NCBI GenBank assembly: GCA_947649125.1
Contig: CANSQL010000026.1
Coordinates: 1 to 34,662, forward strand
Length of the DNA: 34,662 nucleotides
Source of the DNA: an uncultured Erysipelotrichaceae bacterium
GTDB lineage: Bacteria > Bacillota_I > Bacilli_A > Erysipelotrichales > Erysipelotrichaceae
Direction of reading: 5' to 3'
Shown: positions 23,502-31,891 of the stretch, piece by piece
Position numbering within the stretch: the first letter of the stretch is position 1
Layout of the letters: every line of letters starts with the position of its first letter
The notes under the pieces: model-generated
Database searches by the model: none
The model's input: the letters and a program-made list of their open reading frames with translations, nothing else
What the model was told of the DNA's origin: nothing
Made by a program: the position numbers and the translations under genes

Positions 23502-26500
23502 TCAGCTTTTCTTTTTCAAGATGAAGAACATGCTTCCGCCGACAACGATCACAAGTCCGCCAATGATAAACGGCAGATAATCCATAATCATATCACCGAA
23601 GGAACTATTGTCATCCTCTGACATAGATGGTTTTGTAATTCCGTCATTAGTCGGTGTGTTTGTATCATTCGCAGCATCATCTGTCTGATAAGATACAATG
23701 TATTTGCCTAAGCCATTGCTCTTAAATACAAGCTCATTGTTTTCACCAAGCTCATGATTTAAGCGAACAATGCTTCCGTCAGCTGTGATCTGATAAATAG
23801 CTACAAACTGTTTATTAGGATCTAATTGAAGCTTTTGTTCAATTTCCTCCTGTTTTACATCGATAGCCTTCTTATCCTTTGTCTCTAAGCGTAATTCATA
23901 GATTTCACTGTCTTTACCGTAACGCTCTTTCTGACTGTCTGTTAAGGTAAGTGTTTCATAAGACAATGACGCATTGTTATATTTATTTAGGATTTCCTGC
24001 GGTACCTTCGCAATCAGATTGCTGTTGCCTGCACTTGTTAATTCTTTATACACGTTATCACTGTTTGAAGTATCCGGTGTAATCGTATTATAGAAAGGCT
24101 TATTGGCTTCAGCTACATAATCGTTTTTCTTATCAGATGTGCCGGATGGTTTTTTATCGGCAGACGGCTTCGTCGGTTTACTTGGTTTTGTATCCGGCTT
24201 CGGTTTAATAACCTCTTTTCCGATCCAGTCAACCTTGGCTACAGCGGTTCCCTTATTTCCGACCTTATCCGTAAATTCAAAGGTGAAGGTTCCGTTTTCC
24301 GTAAAGGTATACGTATTTTCTCCGTTATTATTGACAATGGTTACATCCTCTGCAGGTCTCAATGTCGCTGTTACAGGATCATTGATGCCGCCTTTGCTGC
24401 TGTATTCAATCGTTGCCTTCGGCGGTGTTTTGTCAATCCAATTTACCTTAGCGGAAGCTGTATTTTTATTGCCTGCTTCATCGATAAATTCAAAGACAAA
24501 TTCACCGTTTTTCTTGAATGTATACGTATTCTTTCCGTTGTTATTCAAGATAGTTACCTTTTTGCTCGGCTTCAATGTAACAACGACATTCTTATTCGTT
24601 AAGCTCTTGATATCGTAATCAAAGGTCGCTGTCGGCTTTTCTCTGTCGATCCAATTTACCTTTGCCGTTGCTGTACCTTTATTTCCGACCATATCCTCAA
24701 ACTCGAAGGTAAAGGAGCCGTTCTTGGTAAAGCTGTAAGTATCCTTACCGCCGTTGTTCATTATACGATAGCCTTCTTCAAGATTCAGTGTTACTTTTAC
24801 ATCTTTATTAGTTGCTTTCTTGGTCGAATAGGATACGCTTATCTGCGGAACCTTTTTGATCCAATAAACATTTGCGGTAGCTGTACCTTGGTTTCCTACC
24901 ATATCCTCAAATTCAAAGGTAAATGTACCGTTTTCTGTGAAAGTATAAGTGTCCTTACCATCATTATTCAACACTCTTACCGGCTCACTCGGATCAAGCG
25001 TCGCAACAACCTCTTTGTCGGTAATATCTGTTGTACTATAGGTAAATTCTGATGTCGGATCTTCCTTATCGATCCAATCAACGGAGACGGTCTTCGTGCC
25101 GATATTGCCTAACGCATCTTGGAATTCCAATGTAAACGAATCATTTTCCAAGAAAGTAATCGTTTGACTCTTATCTGCATTTGTAGCGATTTCAACATCC
25201 TTAGTAAGAATAGTAACAGGTTTTGTAAAACTCAAGTTCGCTACAACATCCTCATTGGTCGGTTCTGTCGTACTATAAGATACATTTAGCTCCGGCGGTG
25301 TCTTATCAATCCAGTCTACTGTTGCCGTAGAGCTTCCCTTATGACCTTGTTTATCGACAAATTCAAAGGTGAAGGTGCCGTTCTTAGTAAATGTATAGCT
25401 TGTTTTACCGCTATTGTTGGTTACTGTGATATCCTTAGTCGGATTGACTAATTCCGCTGTTACATTTTTATTTGTCGTTTTAATAATGTTGTAGCTGATT
25501 TCGGCATACGGTGTATCATCAACCGTTAAATCCTCATATAATTTAATCTCTGATATTGCCAAGTTATTTACGATAGAAGCATGAATACTCGCACAGTGGA
25601 ATCTTACATATTTGGCTTGAATCGGAGTATCAAATGTTAATGTCTTTTTGGACAACATCTCCGGTAACGATGCGGTAGCAGCGGTTTGCCAGTCGTTTCC
25701 ATCCATACTAACAAACACAGTCACATTTTTCGGATGTCCGTATGGAATTGAACCGCCCATTACTGCATTTTTATCCCATGTAAAGTCTAAAGCATTCACA
25801 TATCTTGCTCTATCTAACTCTATATCTACATAGGCAGGCACATTTTTTGATTGCCATGCCGTATTTAAGTTACCGTCAATTAAATTGTTTTTATTACCCG
25901 AACTGGTTGATGATGCTGTTATAACTGATAAATTTTTCGATGGGATATAAGCTTGTTTATCATCTATGATATTTTCAGTAAATGTATAGTGAACCGCATC
26001 ACTTGTTGTGCTTGTTCCTGTTGCTTTTAATCTTACGTATACTTTCTTATTACCGGTAAACAATGGATTGCTTTCTGCGAAAGAAGTCCATTCACCATTT
26101 GGATCCAATGTCCATTCCATAAGGTCTGTTACACCATAGATACGGTTTTCATCATCACTGGTAGTAACGCTTGCTGTTGGGAATTTTCCTTTCGTAATGT
26201 TGATTGTGTAGATATTTTTATCTTCTCTCGGCAAACCTACAATATGAACCTTAATATCCTTATTTACATCAATACTGTTTATTTCTTCTTGTGTCAGCTG
26301 TACAGTCGGTGTATAACAATCCTTCCATGTACTGCCGCCGTCTAAGCTGTAGCTCCATGTTACCTGAGTACTCTGAAGTTGCTTTGACAATACAATTTTT
26401 CCTGCATTGGCACCGTCGAAAGAGAAGGTCGCAATTCTTGAATCCACCTCACCGAGGATCGCCTGTGCCACTACCGGCACTTCTTTATATTGAACCGTAT

Positions 26501-28553
26501 TGGAGAAGGTTGCACTTTTAGCTTTATTCAAAGTCTCATTTTGAAGCATCAGCAGCTGTGCTTTATATTCAGGTGCAGTAATTTTTGTTCCGATTCTGCG
26601 TGTTAAATCATACATCGGAAGCGGATTCCAAGTCATGACGTCAGCAACCTCTTCAGCTAAACTCATCAATTCGGCCTGTGTCATGCCTGATCTGGAATCG
26701 ATCGCCATATTGATAACACCTAACCAAGCATCAAGATTGATAATTTCCTGATCCAATGCATCATGATAAATCTGATCCAGCATATCCCAATCTGTATTAT
26801 ATACATTTGCTAATAACAGAATCAATTCTGCTTGTTCATATTTTTCATATTCGTTTTGTGCTTCCTGTGCTAAGAAGAAATAAGAAGCTGATTTAATGGA
26901 ACCGCCGTTTGTCGCATAATAGCCGCCGCTGCCCCAGCCGTTCGGCATATATCCCAGCGGTGAGGTATTTGCCCAGCCGGTCGTAACAACACTGTTTGCC
27001 AGCTGCCATGCCATTTTGCCGCCGCCGGCATGATACATATAGATATAGGCACAGTGTCCCGGTTGACCTACCGTACTTGTCGGCCAGCCCCATACACCCC
27101 ACAGGTTAGCAGCTGTCTTAGAAAGACCGCCGCAGACAGCTCCTTCTTCAAATACAATCCACAGCTTCGGTTTTCCCGACTGATACGGAACACCGTATTT
27201 TGATAAGTTATATTTTGCATCCCATTTGGCATAGTTCGCCTGAGAATAATATTGCGGTCTGTAATAGCTGTATCCAAATGTATACTTCATATATTTATAC
27301 GGATTGAAGCGATCGTTGGCGCTTGACCATTTCTTTGAATAATCATTCAGCCATAAAATTTCCTCATCATCGATATTTACATGCATCAGCCAGCGCATTT
27401 CCTCAACCGTCAACTGTTCAAATACAGCTCGATTATCCAACTGATTATTCTGATACATACTCTTATAAATTTCATATCGCTTTAACGCATTGGAGTATTG
27501 ATTGCCTCCGATCCATAAACCGATACCGCTTGAGTGTGATAAGGACAAGGATAACATCATCTTTAAATAGACATCCTTGCATTTTATTCCTTCAGTACCG
27601 CCGAGTGCCGCAGTTTCATCTGTCAAATCTGCTTTGTGTGCTTGATAAACGGTACTCAATACCTCTAACGCTCTCATATAAGAACCTAAAGGTCTTCCTC
27701 CTACTGTCCATAAACGTAATGCTTCTTCATTGTTTAAGAACCATTCTAATGTTTCTTTATTTTTTTCGTTGGCGTCAATGAAATTACGCAGGTTATATTG
27801 GCCTACGCGATTAATTAAATCTCTTTGCAGCAATGTCAGCTTTATATCATCTTGAACAGGACCGCCTGTATATTTTGATTTGATTTCGGCATCCAATTCT
27901 GCAACTGTTCTCGTTACATTTTCATTATAGCCTTCCTTGATCAGCTTAGCATCTGCCCATACTGCATGATCGGAAGCATTGCTGCCGTTGTCATTTGCAT
28001 ATAATCTGATAAAATTGGCATCTCTGATATCAATTGTAACCTTTACTGCATTATTGTTACCCTTTAATGCCGTCGGATTTTCCGAAGTCTTTAAATTCCA
28101 TGTCTTACCGTCTGCTGAAGTATAAATATAGAATTTAACACCGTTTCCGTTTCCTCCGGCTGTCGTATTTAAGCCGTAATAGGTAGTGAAATAATCATAA
28201 TCCTTATATTCACTGATATCATAGTCTACCGTTGACGTCGCATGAGCCCAAATACCTTTTTTAATCGTTGTAGTAGAACCATTTAATCGAACACTCAATG
28301 CTCCGTTAGATGAGGTTTTATCCAAACCGATGGTACCCCATCCGATTTTTGCACTTAAATAGGGAATATCTGATAGATATAGTACTTTATCGTCCATGTC
28401 GCCATGATCTACCAGTATACTCTTTTGTTCTGTTGCTTTTCCCTGTGCCTGCAGACTGGCAGTTGATACGTTGTCATAGCCTGCTAATGCTGCCCCGACA
28501 AAGGCTACGCAACAAACAACACGAAAAAACTTAGACTTTAATAGCTTTCTCAT
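23502..28553 (-). CDS. Giant membrane-anchored surface protein: NPCBM, possible Cys-enzyme core, F5/8 type C, six Ig-like repeats
   Basis: 1683 residues. Order: signal peptide (1-38); NPCBM carbohydrate-binding domain (about 45-180, GLDKTSSNGALSVRLNG, GIWAHATSTVDYDIS); a helical region (about 190-690) holding EEGAVCGGLSKTAANLWG (Cys474) and GQPGHCAYIY (His500); a beta-rich linker domain (about 700-860); an F5/8 type C domain (about 865-1006, LIDGNLNTAWQSK); six about 72-residue Ig-like repeats ending in VDWIDKTPP-type strands (about 1010-1445); a Pro/Lys-rich spacer; a further small domain; and a C-terminal membrane helix with KKKS tail. There is no LPXTG motif. The Cys474/His500 pair resembles papain/transglutaminase folds, but I cannot prove catalysis. 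The ATG at 28553 follows AAGGAGAGG; a start ten codons earlier lacks a ribosome site. Likely a host-glycan or mucin-directed protein. Confidence 0.85.
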   Translation of the reverse strand: MRKLLKSKFFRVVCCVAFVGAALAGYDNVSTASLQAQGKATEQKSILVDHGDMDDKVLYLSDIPYLSAKIGWGTIGLDKTSSNGALSVRLNGSTTTIKKGIWAHATSTVDYDISEYKDYDYFTTYYGLNTTAGGNGNGVKFYIYTSADGKTWNLKTSENPTALKGNNNAVKVTIDIRDANFIRLYANDNGSNASDHAVWADAKLIKEGYNENVTRTVAELDAEIKSKYTGGPVQDDIKLTLLQRDLINRVGQYNLRNFIDANEKNKETLEWFLNNEEALRLWTVGGRPLGSYMRALEVLSTVYQAHKADLTDETAALGGTEGIKCKDVYLKMMLSLSLSHSSGIGLWIGGNQYSNALKRYEIYKSMYQNNQLDNRAVFEQLTVEEMRWLMHVNIDDEEILWLNDYSKKWSSANDRFNPYKYMKYTFGYSYYRPQYYSQANYAKWDAKYNLSKYGVPYQSGKPKLWIVFEEGAVCGGLSKTAANLWGVWGWPTSTVGQPGHCAYIYMYHAGGGKMAWQLANSVVTTGWANTSPLGYMPNGWGSGGYYATNGGSIKSASYFFLAQEAQNEYEKYEQAELILLLANVYNTDWDMLDQIYHDALDQEIINLDAWLGVINMAIDSRSGMTQAELMSLAEEVADVMTWNPLPMYDLTRRIGTKITAPEYKAQLLMLQNETLNKAKSATFSNTVQYKEVPVVAQAILGEVDSRIATFSFDGANAGKIVLSKQLQSTQVTWSYSLDGGSTWKDCYTPTVQLTQEEINSIDVNKDIKVHIVGLPREDKNIYTINITKGKFPTASVTTSDDENRIYGVTDLMEWTLDPNGEWTSFAESNPLFTGNKKVYVRLKATGTSTTSDAVHYTFTENIIDDKQAYIPSKNLSVITASSTSSGNKNNLIDGNLNTAWQSKNVPAYVDIELDRARYVNALDFTWDKNAVMGGSIPYGHPKNVTVFVSMDGNDWQTAATASLPEMLSKKTLTFDTPIQAKYVRFHCASIHASIVNNLAISEIKLYEDLTVDDTPYAEISYNIIKTTNKNVTAELVNPTKDITVTNNSGKTSYTFTKNGTFTFEFVDKQGHKGSSTATVDWIDKTPPELNVSYSTTEPTNEDVVANLSFTKPVTILTKDVEIATNADKSQTITFLENDSFTLEFQDALGNIGTKTVSVDWIDKEDPTSEFTYSTTDITDKEVVATLDPSEPVRVLNNDGKDTYTFTENGTFTFEFEDMVGNQGTATANVYWIKKVPQISVSYSTKKATNKDVKVTLNLEEGYRIMNNGGKDTYSFTKNGSFTFEFEDMVGNKGTATAKVNWIDREKPTATFDYDIKSLTNKNVVVTLKPSKKVTILNNNGKNTYTFKKNGEFVFEFIDEAGNKNTASAKVNWIDKTPPKATIEYSSKGGINDPVTATLRPAEDVTIVNNNGENTYTFTENGTFTFEFTDKVGNKGTAVAKVDWIGKEVIKPKPDTKPSKPTKPSADKKPSGTSDKKNDYVAEANKPFYNTITPDTSNSDNVYKELTSAGNSNLIAKVPQEILNKYNNASLSYETLTLTDSQKERYGKDSEIYELRLETKDKKAIDVKQEEIEQKLQLDPNKQFVAIYQITADGSIVRLNHELGENNELVFKSNGLGKYIVSYQTDDAANDTNTPTNDGITKPSMSEDDNSSFGDMIMDYLPFIIGGLVIVVGGSMFFILKKKS

Positions 28554-28596
28554 AAATCCGCCTCTCCTTATTTCTTTTTTCATCTAATCTATTTCC

Positions 28597-28631
28597 ATAT
28601 GATAAAGGATTCTCCTTCTCCTTTATCATAT
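28597..28631 (-). promoter_or_regulatory. Strong stem-loop in the 5' leader of the giant surface gene
   Basis: ATATGATAAAGGA (28597-28609) and TCCTTTATCATAT (28619-28631) form a perfect 13-bp inverted repeat with a 9-nt loop. It lies between the promoter and the ribosome site and lacks a T tract, so it is more likely an mRNA-stabilising element or protein site than a terminator. Confidence 0.55.
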
Positions 28632-28647
28632 AAAAAGCTTCCTTAAT

Positions 28648-28675
28648 ATAATATGCGATTCACCTTTTTTGTAAA
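28648..28675 (-). promoter_or_regulatory. Promoter of the giant surface gene
   Basis: Read on the minus strand: TTTACA (28675-28670), a 16-nt spacer and TATTAT (28653-28648), placing the start of transcription just ahead of the leader stem-loop. Confidence 0.55.
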
Positions 28676-28715
28676 TCGATATTAATCGCACTCCTTTTTT
28701 TATTTATCTATCTAC

Positions 28716-28729
28716 AAAGGTATACCTTT
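28716..28729. promoter_or_regulatory. Operator-like palindrome upstream of the giant gene promoter
   Basis: AAAGGTATACCTTT is a perfect 14-bp palindrome, and CTA/TAG one base outside extends it to 22 bp with a single mismatch. It lies about 40 bp upstream of the -35, a fitting place for an activator or repressor dimer. The rest of the gap to jag (28730-28911) is AT-rich and shows no gene. Confidence 0.45.
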
Positions 28730-28911
28730 ATAGACAGCAGCTTTATTTATAAATTATGCTGTTTTTATATCGTTATTTTGATATAAAATGCAAAATTTTG
28801 CTTATCTATAAAAATATACGATTTCACACACTTTTTGATGGTATCTATTCTCATATTTTACCATTTCACATATATCTTTTCAATACCTTTTTTCCAATAA
28901 ATTAAAGGAAT

Positions 28912-28938
28912 GTATAAAAAAACTGCCGTTTTGGCAGC
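28912..28938 (-). terminator. Terminator of the rpmH-rnpA-yidC-jag operon
   Basis: On the minus strand CTGCC-AAAAC-GGCAG (28937-28923) is followed by a T7 run, 12 bp past the jag stop codon. Two further weaker pairs extend the stem to 7 bp. Confidence 0.8.
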
Positions 28939-28949
28939 TCTTTATCTGA

Positions 28950-29579
28950 TTAAATATCTACTTCTTTTCCCGGATTATATACGATTTTAATTCGGCGTTG
29001 GTTTCCTTCTCCTTCACTTACGGTTGATACACCGGACATGTTGGTTAAATAGTTATGTATTGCCTTGCGTTCATCGGCAGGCATCGGATCGAGTGTTACA
29101 TCGACCTTTGTGCGTCTCACGCTTTTTGCGGCTCTTTGGGCTATTTGACATAGTTTACGGTATTTATCTTCTTTATAACCGTTGATGTCAACCAGAATCG
29201 GAACTCTGCGTTTGAATTCACTGCTCATTGCCGCTTTTACGATCATGTTCAGTGACTGCAGCGTTTGACCATTACGCCCGATCAGTATCGCATTGTTTTG
29301 CGTATCTAAATCGACGTGGAAACAGCCGTCCTTATCTACGGTTACTTCAATATAGGATTCCATTTCAATCCCGTCAAAATAGCTTTTTAAATATTCTTGA
29401 GCGAATTCGATCATATCGTCTTTGGAATAGACCTCGGCCGTGATTTCCTTGCCTAAGCCTAAGAAACCGGCTTTTTCGTCTTTGACTTCATAATATAATG
29501 CTTCCGCATCGCAGTTTTTTTCTTTAGCCGCTGAGGCTAAAATTTCATCGATGCTTTTTCCCGTATATAATTTTTTCAT
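28950..29579 (-). CDS. khpB: RNA-binding protein KhpB (Jag/EloR)
   Basis: A 209-residue protein with three domains. The N-terminal Jag_N domain contains GKSIDEILASAAKEKNCDAE and VKDEKAGFLGLGKE. A KH domain (about 75-145) has the GxxG loop in LIGRNGQTLQSLN. An R3H domain (about 150-205) has the Arg/His pair in DERKAIHNYLTN. With KhpA it binds many RNAs and takes part in cell elongation and division control. It closes the conserved rpmH-rnpA-yidC-jag operon, 15 bp after yidC. The mnmE gene that commonly follows is absent; the giant surface gene is there instead. Confidence 0.95.
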   Translation of the reverse strand: MKKLYTGKSIDEILASAAKEKNCDAEALYYEVKDEKAGFLGLGKEITAEVYSKDDMIEFAQEYLKSYFDGIEMESYIEVTVDKDGCFHVDLDTQNNAILIGRNGQTLQSLNMIVKAAMSSEFKRRVPILVDINGYKEDKYRKLCQIAQRAAKSVRRTKVDVTLDPMPADERKAIHNYLTNMSGVSTVSEGEGNQRRIKIVYNPGKEVDI

Positions 29580-29594
29580 ACCAGCTCACCGCCC

Positions 29595-30491
29595 TTAATT
29601 GATATCCTTGATAAAGAATTTCTGAATTACAATATTTTGAATGACACGCGCAATCGATGAAACCAGCCAGTAAAAGGACATGGATAACGGCCAGTTGATT
29701 GCGAACACACAGATCATTGCCAAGCTGACATACATCATCATATTCATGGAGTTTGCCATGCCGTTGCCTTGTTTCGGATTTGCGTAATCTTTGCGTTTTA
29801 CCGTACTGTGCTTTTCACGATATTTCTGCATCCATTGCGGGAATTTCATGGAGATGAATTGGAACACTGCCATGAGTAAGAAAATCACAATGTATACCCA
29901 CTGCCCGTTTTTAATACCCCACATCGGTGTTTCGGTCAGGTTGATATTTAGGAAGGAGCCTTCCACAACTGCCTGTGCACGCTGTGTTGCCTGATACACA
30001 CCAAGGATAATCGGAAACTGCAGGAAGGTTACAAGTATTGTTCCGAACGGATTGATTTGGTATTTGGAGTAAAGCTGCTGCATCTCCTGCGCCTGCATCA
30101 TTTTTGAGCGATCGTCTGTTTTGCCTGCGTATTTGGCTTGGATTTTTGTAAGCTCAGGCTGAATCAGCTGCATACGCTGTGCCGATACCTGTGATTTGAT
30201 TGTAAAGGCTGCCGTAATAAACTGTAATAACAGGGTTACCACAATAATACCGATTCCGGCATCGCTGTATTGGGCAATTAAATTGATCAACTGGGCAATC
30301 GGCCAAACGATAATACCGTCGAACCAACCGTTATTGAGCTGTGAACCGAATGAGGTATCAAGTCCGATCAGCTTTTCTGCATATACCTTGCCTGTTTCCG
30401 GGTCACGCGGACTGGAGCAGGCTACCAATACCACAAGCAGGAATATCGTCATCATTAAGAGTTTCTGTTTGTCTTTAAAAAATTGCTTCAT
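29595..30491 (-). CDS. yidC: Membrane protein insertase YidC (lipoprotein form)
   Basis: A 298-residue Oxa1/Alb3/YidC insertase. The N-terminus is a lipoprotein signal with Cys25 in VLVACSS, as in Firmicute SpoIIIJ/YqjG types. Five membrane segments follow. The charged cytoplasmic hairpin around SAQRMQLIQPELTKIQAKYA and the motif QLYSKYQINPFGTILVTFLQ are diagnostic. It inserts membrane proteins with or without SecYEG. The short basic C-terminal end lacks a long ribosome-binding tail. It is third in the operon, 29 bp after rnpA. Confidence 0.96.
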   Translation of the reverse strand: MKQFFKDKQKLLMMTIFLLVVLVACSSPRDPETGKVYAEKLIGLDTSFGSQLNNGWFDGIIVWPIAQLINLIAQYSDAGIGIIVVTLLLQFITAAFTIKSQVSAQRMQLIQPELTKIQAKYAGKTDDRSKMMQAQEMQQLYSKYQINPFGTILVTFLQFPIILGVYQATQRAQAVVEGSFLNINLTETPMWGIKNGQWVYIVIFLLMAVFQFISMKFPQWMQKYREKHSTVKRKDYANPKQGNGMANSMNMMMYVSLAMICVFAINWPLSMSFYWLVSSIARVIQNIVIQKFFIKDIN

Positions 30492-30520
30492 TTTTTTCTC
30501 CTCGTTTCTTTCGCTGTCTA

Positions 30521-30847
30521 CTATATTTTAACTTTTTTATACAGCATTTCCAAGTATTTTTTATTGTTTTGATAGTTTTCCTTTAGATAATTCGGTCGAA
30601 CAAGGATAACAGAATCAAATTTCTCATCAAAATGATAGATTTCCGTACACATCATTCGTACTTGACGCTTCACCTTATTACGGATATGCGCTTTGCCGAG
30701 CTTTTTGCCGGCGGAGATACCGATGCGGGCATGGTCCTCTTTGCGCGGCTTACTATATAAGGTAAAGGAAGGACAGGAATAAAAGCGTTTATAATTCATG
30801 ATATCGGGAAATTCATCGCTTTTTCGTACTCGATAGTATCGTTTCAT
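30521..30847 (-). CDS. rnpA: Ribonuclease P protein component
   Basis: A 108-residue basic protein that helps the RNase P RNA cut tRNA leaders. The start YRVRKSDEFPDIM and the signature RIGISAGKKLGKAHIRNKVKR identify it, and the length is normal. GGAGGAAGGAATC lies just before the ATG. It is separated from rpmH by 214 bp that hold a terminator-like hairpin; the remaining leader (30848-31033) shows no gene. Confidence 0.96.
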   Translation of the reverse strand: MKRYYRVRKSDEFPDIMNYKRFYSCPSFTLYSKPRKEDHARIGISAGKKLGKAHIRNKVKRQVRMMCTEIYHFDEKFDSVILVRPNYLKENYQNNKKYLEMLYKKVKI

Positions 30848-31033
30848 TGATTCCTTCCTCCTTTGTTTGTTTCTGTCTCTGTTTTTTGCTGATTTTTTGT
30901 TTCCTTATATATAATACGTCAGTTTATTTACTGTCATTTCAGATATCGATAGCTTCGGGAGGCATTTTTCAGGAATCATTTCAGCTTACGAAATATCCCT
31001 GTATTTCATTCCCTTTTCTATCTTCTGTGCTAC

Positions 31034-31057
31034 AAAAAAAACACTCGATGCCGAGTG
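31034..31057 (-). terminator. Hairpin with T run between rpmH and rnpA
   Basis: CACTCG-GCAT-CGAGTG on the minus strand (31057-31042) runs into a T8 tract, five bases after the rpmH stop codon. It should end most rpmH transcripts, keeping the ribosomal protein in excess over RnpA and YidC. It is also weakly terminator-like on the plus strand. Confidence 0.75.
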
Positions 31058-31061
31058 ATTT

Positions 31062-31196
31062 TTAAGCTGATAACACTTTTCTACCTTTACTACGGCGACG
31101 TGCTAAAACTCTACGTCCACCCACAGTTGCCATTCTGGCTCTGAAACCATGAGTCTTTTGATGTTTTCTTTTGCTCGGTTGATATGTTCTTTTCAC
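31062..31196 (-). CDS. rpmH: 50S ribosomal protein L34
   Basis: A 44-residue, very basic protein: [20 protein letters not shown], then [19 protein letters not shown]. This is the complete, standard L34. The start codon is GTG at 31196, since there is no ATG, with a strong AGGAGG (31205-31210) eight bases upstream. It is the first gene of the minus-strand operon beside oriC. Confidence 0.97.
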   Translation of the reverse strand: MKRTYQPSKRKHQKTHGFRARMATVGGRRVLARRRSKGRKVLSA

Positions 31197-31246
31197 AAGA
31201 AACACCTCCTTATACATCTTTATACTTTATTTGAGCATGCCCGTAA

Positions 31247-31275
31247 ATTATACAAAATTACATACTGCGTGTCAA
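31247..31275 (-). promoter_or_regulatory. Consensus promoter of the rpmH operon
   Basis: On the minus strand a perfect TTGACA (31275-31270), a 17-nt spacer and a perfect TATAAT (31252-31247). It points away from dnaA and lies about 50 bp before rpmH. Confidence 0.85.
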
Positions 31276-31348
31276 TAAAATTCATGGATTTACTGTGATT
31301 ATTTTAGGATTTTTTATCATGAAAAAGCGGTATTTCCGGTGATTTCAT

Positions 31349-31620
31349 TGTGGAAAACCTTGAGAAGCCATAGTGAATTTATCATCATTAAAGTGTATTT
31401 GATTGATTTAAAAGCAGTTATCCACTGTGTTATCAACTAAAATATCATACTGTTTTCCACAGTGTGTTGATAAGCGATAAAACCTCATTATATGCGATAA
31501 TCAAAGGGTTTATTCCTTGTTTTTAATGTGGAAAAGTGAATTCAAACTATTTTAGATTCCCTTTATCCACAACCTGAGTTCTCCACAAAAGCAGTAATCC
31601 ACATATCAAATTGTGGAAAA
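31349..31620. other. oriC, DnaA-box cluster upstream of dnaA
   Basis: The box consensus TTATCCACA is matched perfectly at 31563-31571. One-mismatch versions occur at 31349-31357 (reverse), 31419-31427, 31453-31461, 31465-31473 (reverse), 31527-31535 (reverse), 31579-31587, 31595-31603 and 31612-31620 (reverse); a weaker one lies at 31431-31439. Around ten boxes in 270 bp upstream of dnaA is the incAB-type half of a bipartite Firmicute origin. Confidence 0.9.
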
Positions 31621-31673
31621 GTGGTTTAAATGTTGACAAGTGTCAGTCGATGACTGTTTCCTCGCCGTATTGT

Positions 31674-31695
31674 AAATCTGAAATATTTCAGATTT
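31674..31695. repeat. Perfect 22-bp palindrome between the DnaA boxes and dnaA
   Basis: AAATCTGAAAT (31674-31684) is followed without a spacer by its exact complement ATTTCAGATTT. It may be a dimeric regulator's site or fold as a hairpin followed by TTTCC. The remaining stretch up to dnaA (31696-31891) shows pyrimidine-rich runs and a TAAAAT at 31861-31866 as a possible -10, nothing else. Confidence 0.6.
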
Positions 31696-31891
31696 TCCCT
31701 GTTATCTCATGATACTTTTTACCGTTTCGGCTAATTTTTGATAGTTACCGCTGTCCTTTTCCCTTTCCTGTCCCCCTTAGTACCCCCTTATTTTCTCTTG
31801 CTTCATAAAAATGCAATCATTTCCTGTGATTTCGGCATAGCGTTTTGTGAAATTTTGTAGTAAAATAGAGGAAAGGTCAAAGGAGCTTATT

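Noticed and set aside
24139-24618. 159-codon plus-strand open frame
   Set aside because: It lies wholly inside the minus-strand giant surface gene over its Ig-like repeats and reads as a hydrophobic shadow without a ribosome site.
30847-31065. 72-codon plus-strand frame between rnpA and rpmH
   Set aside because: It starts inside rnpA in antisense, crosses the terminator, and is a composition artefact.
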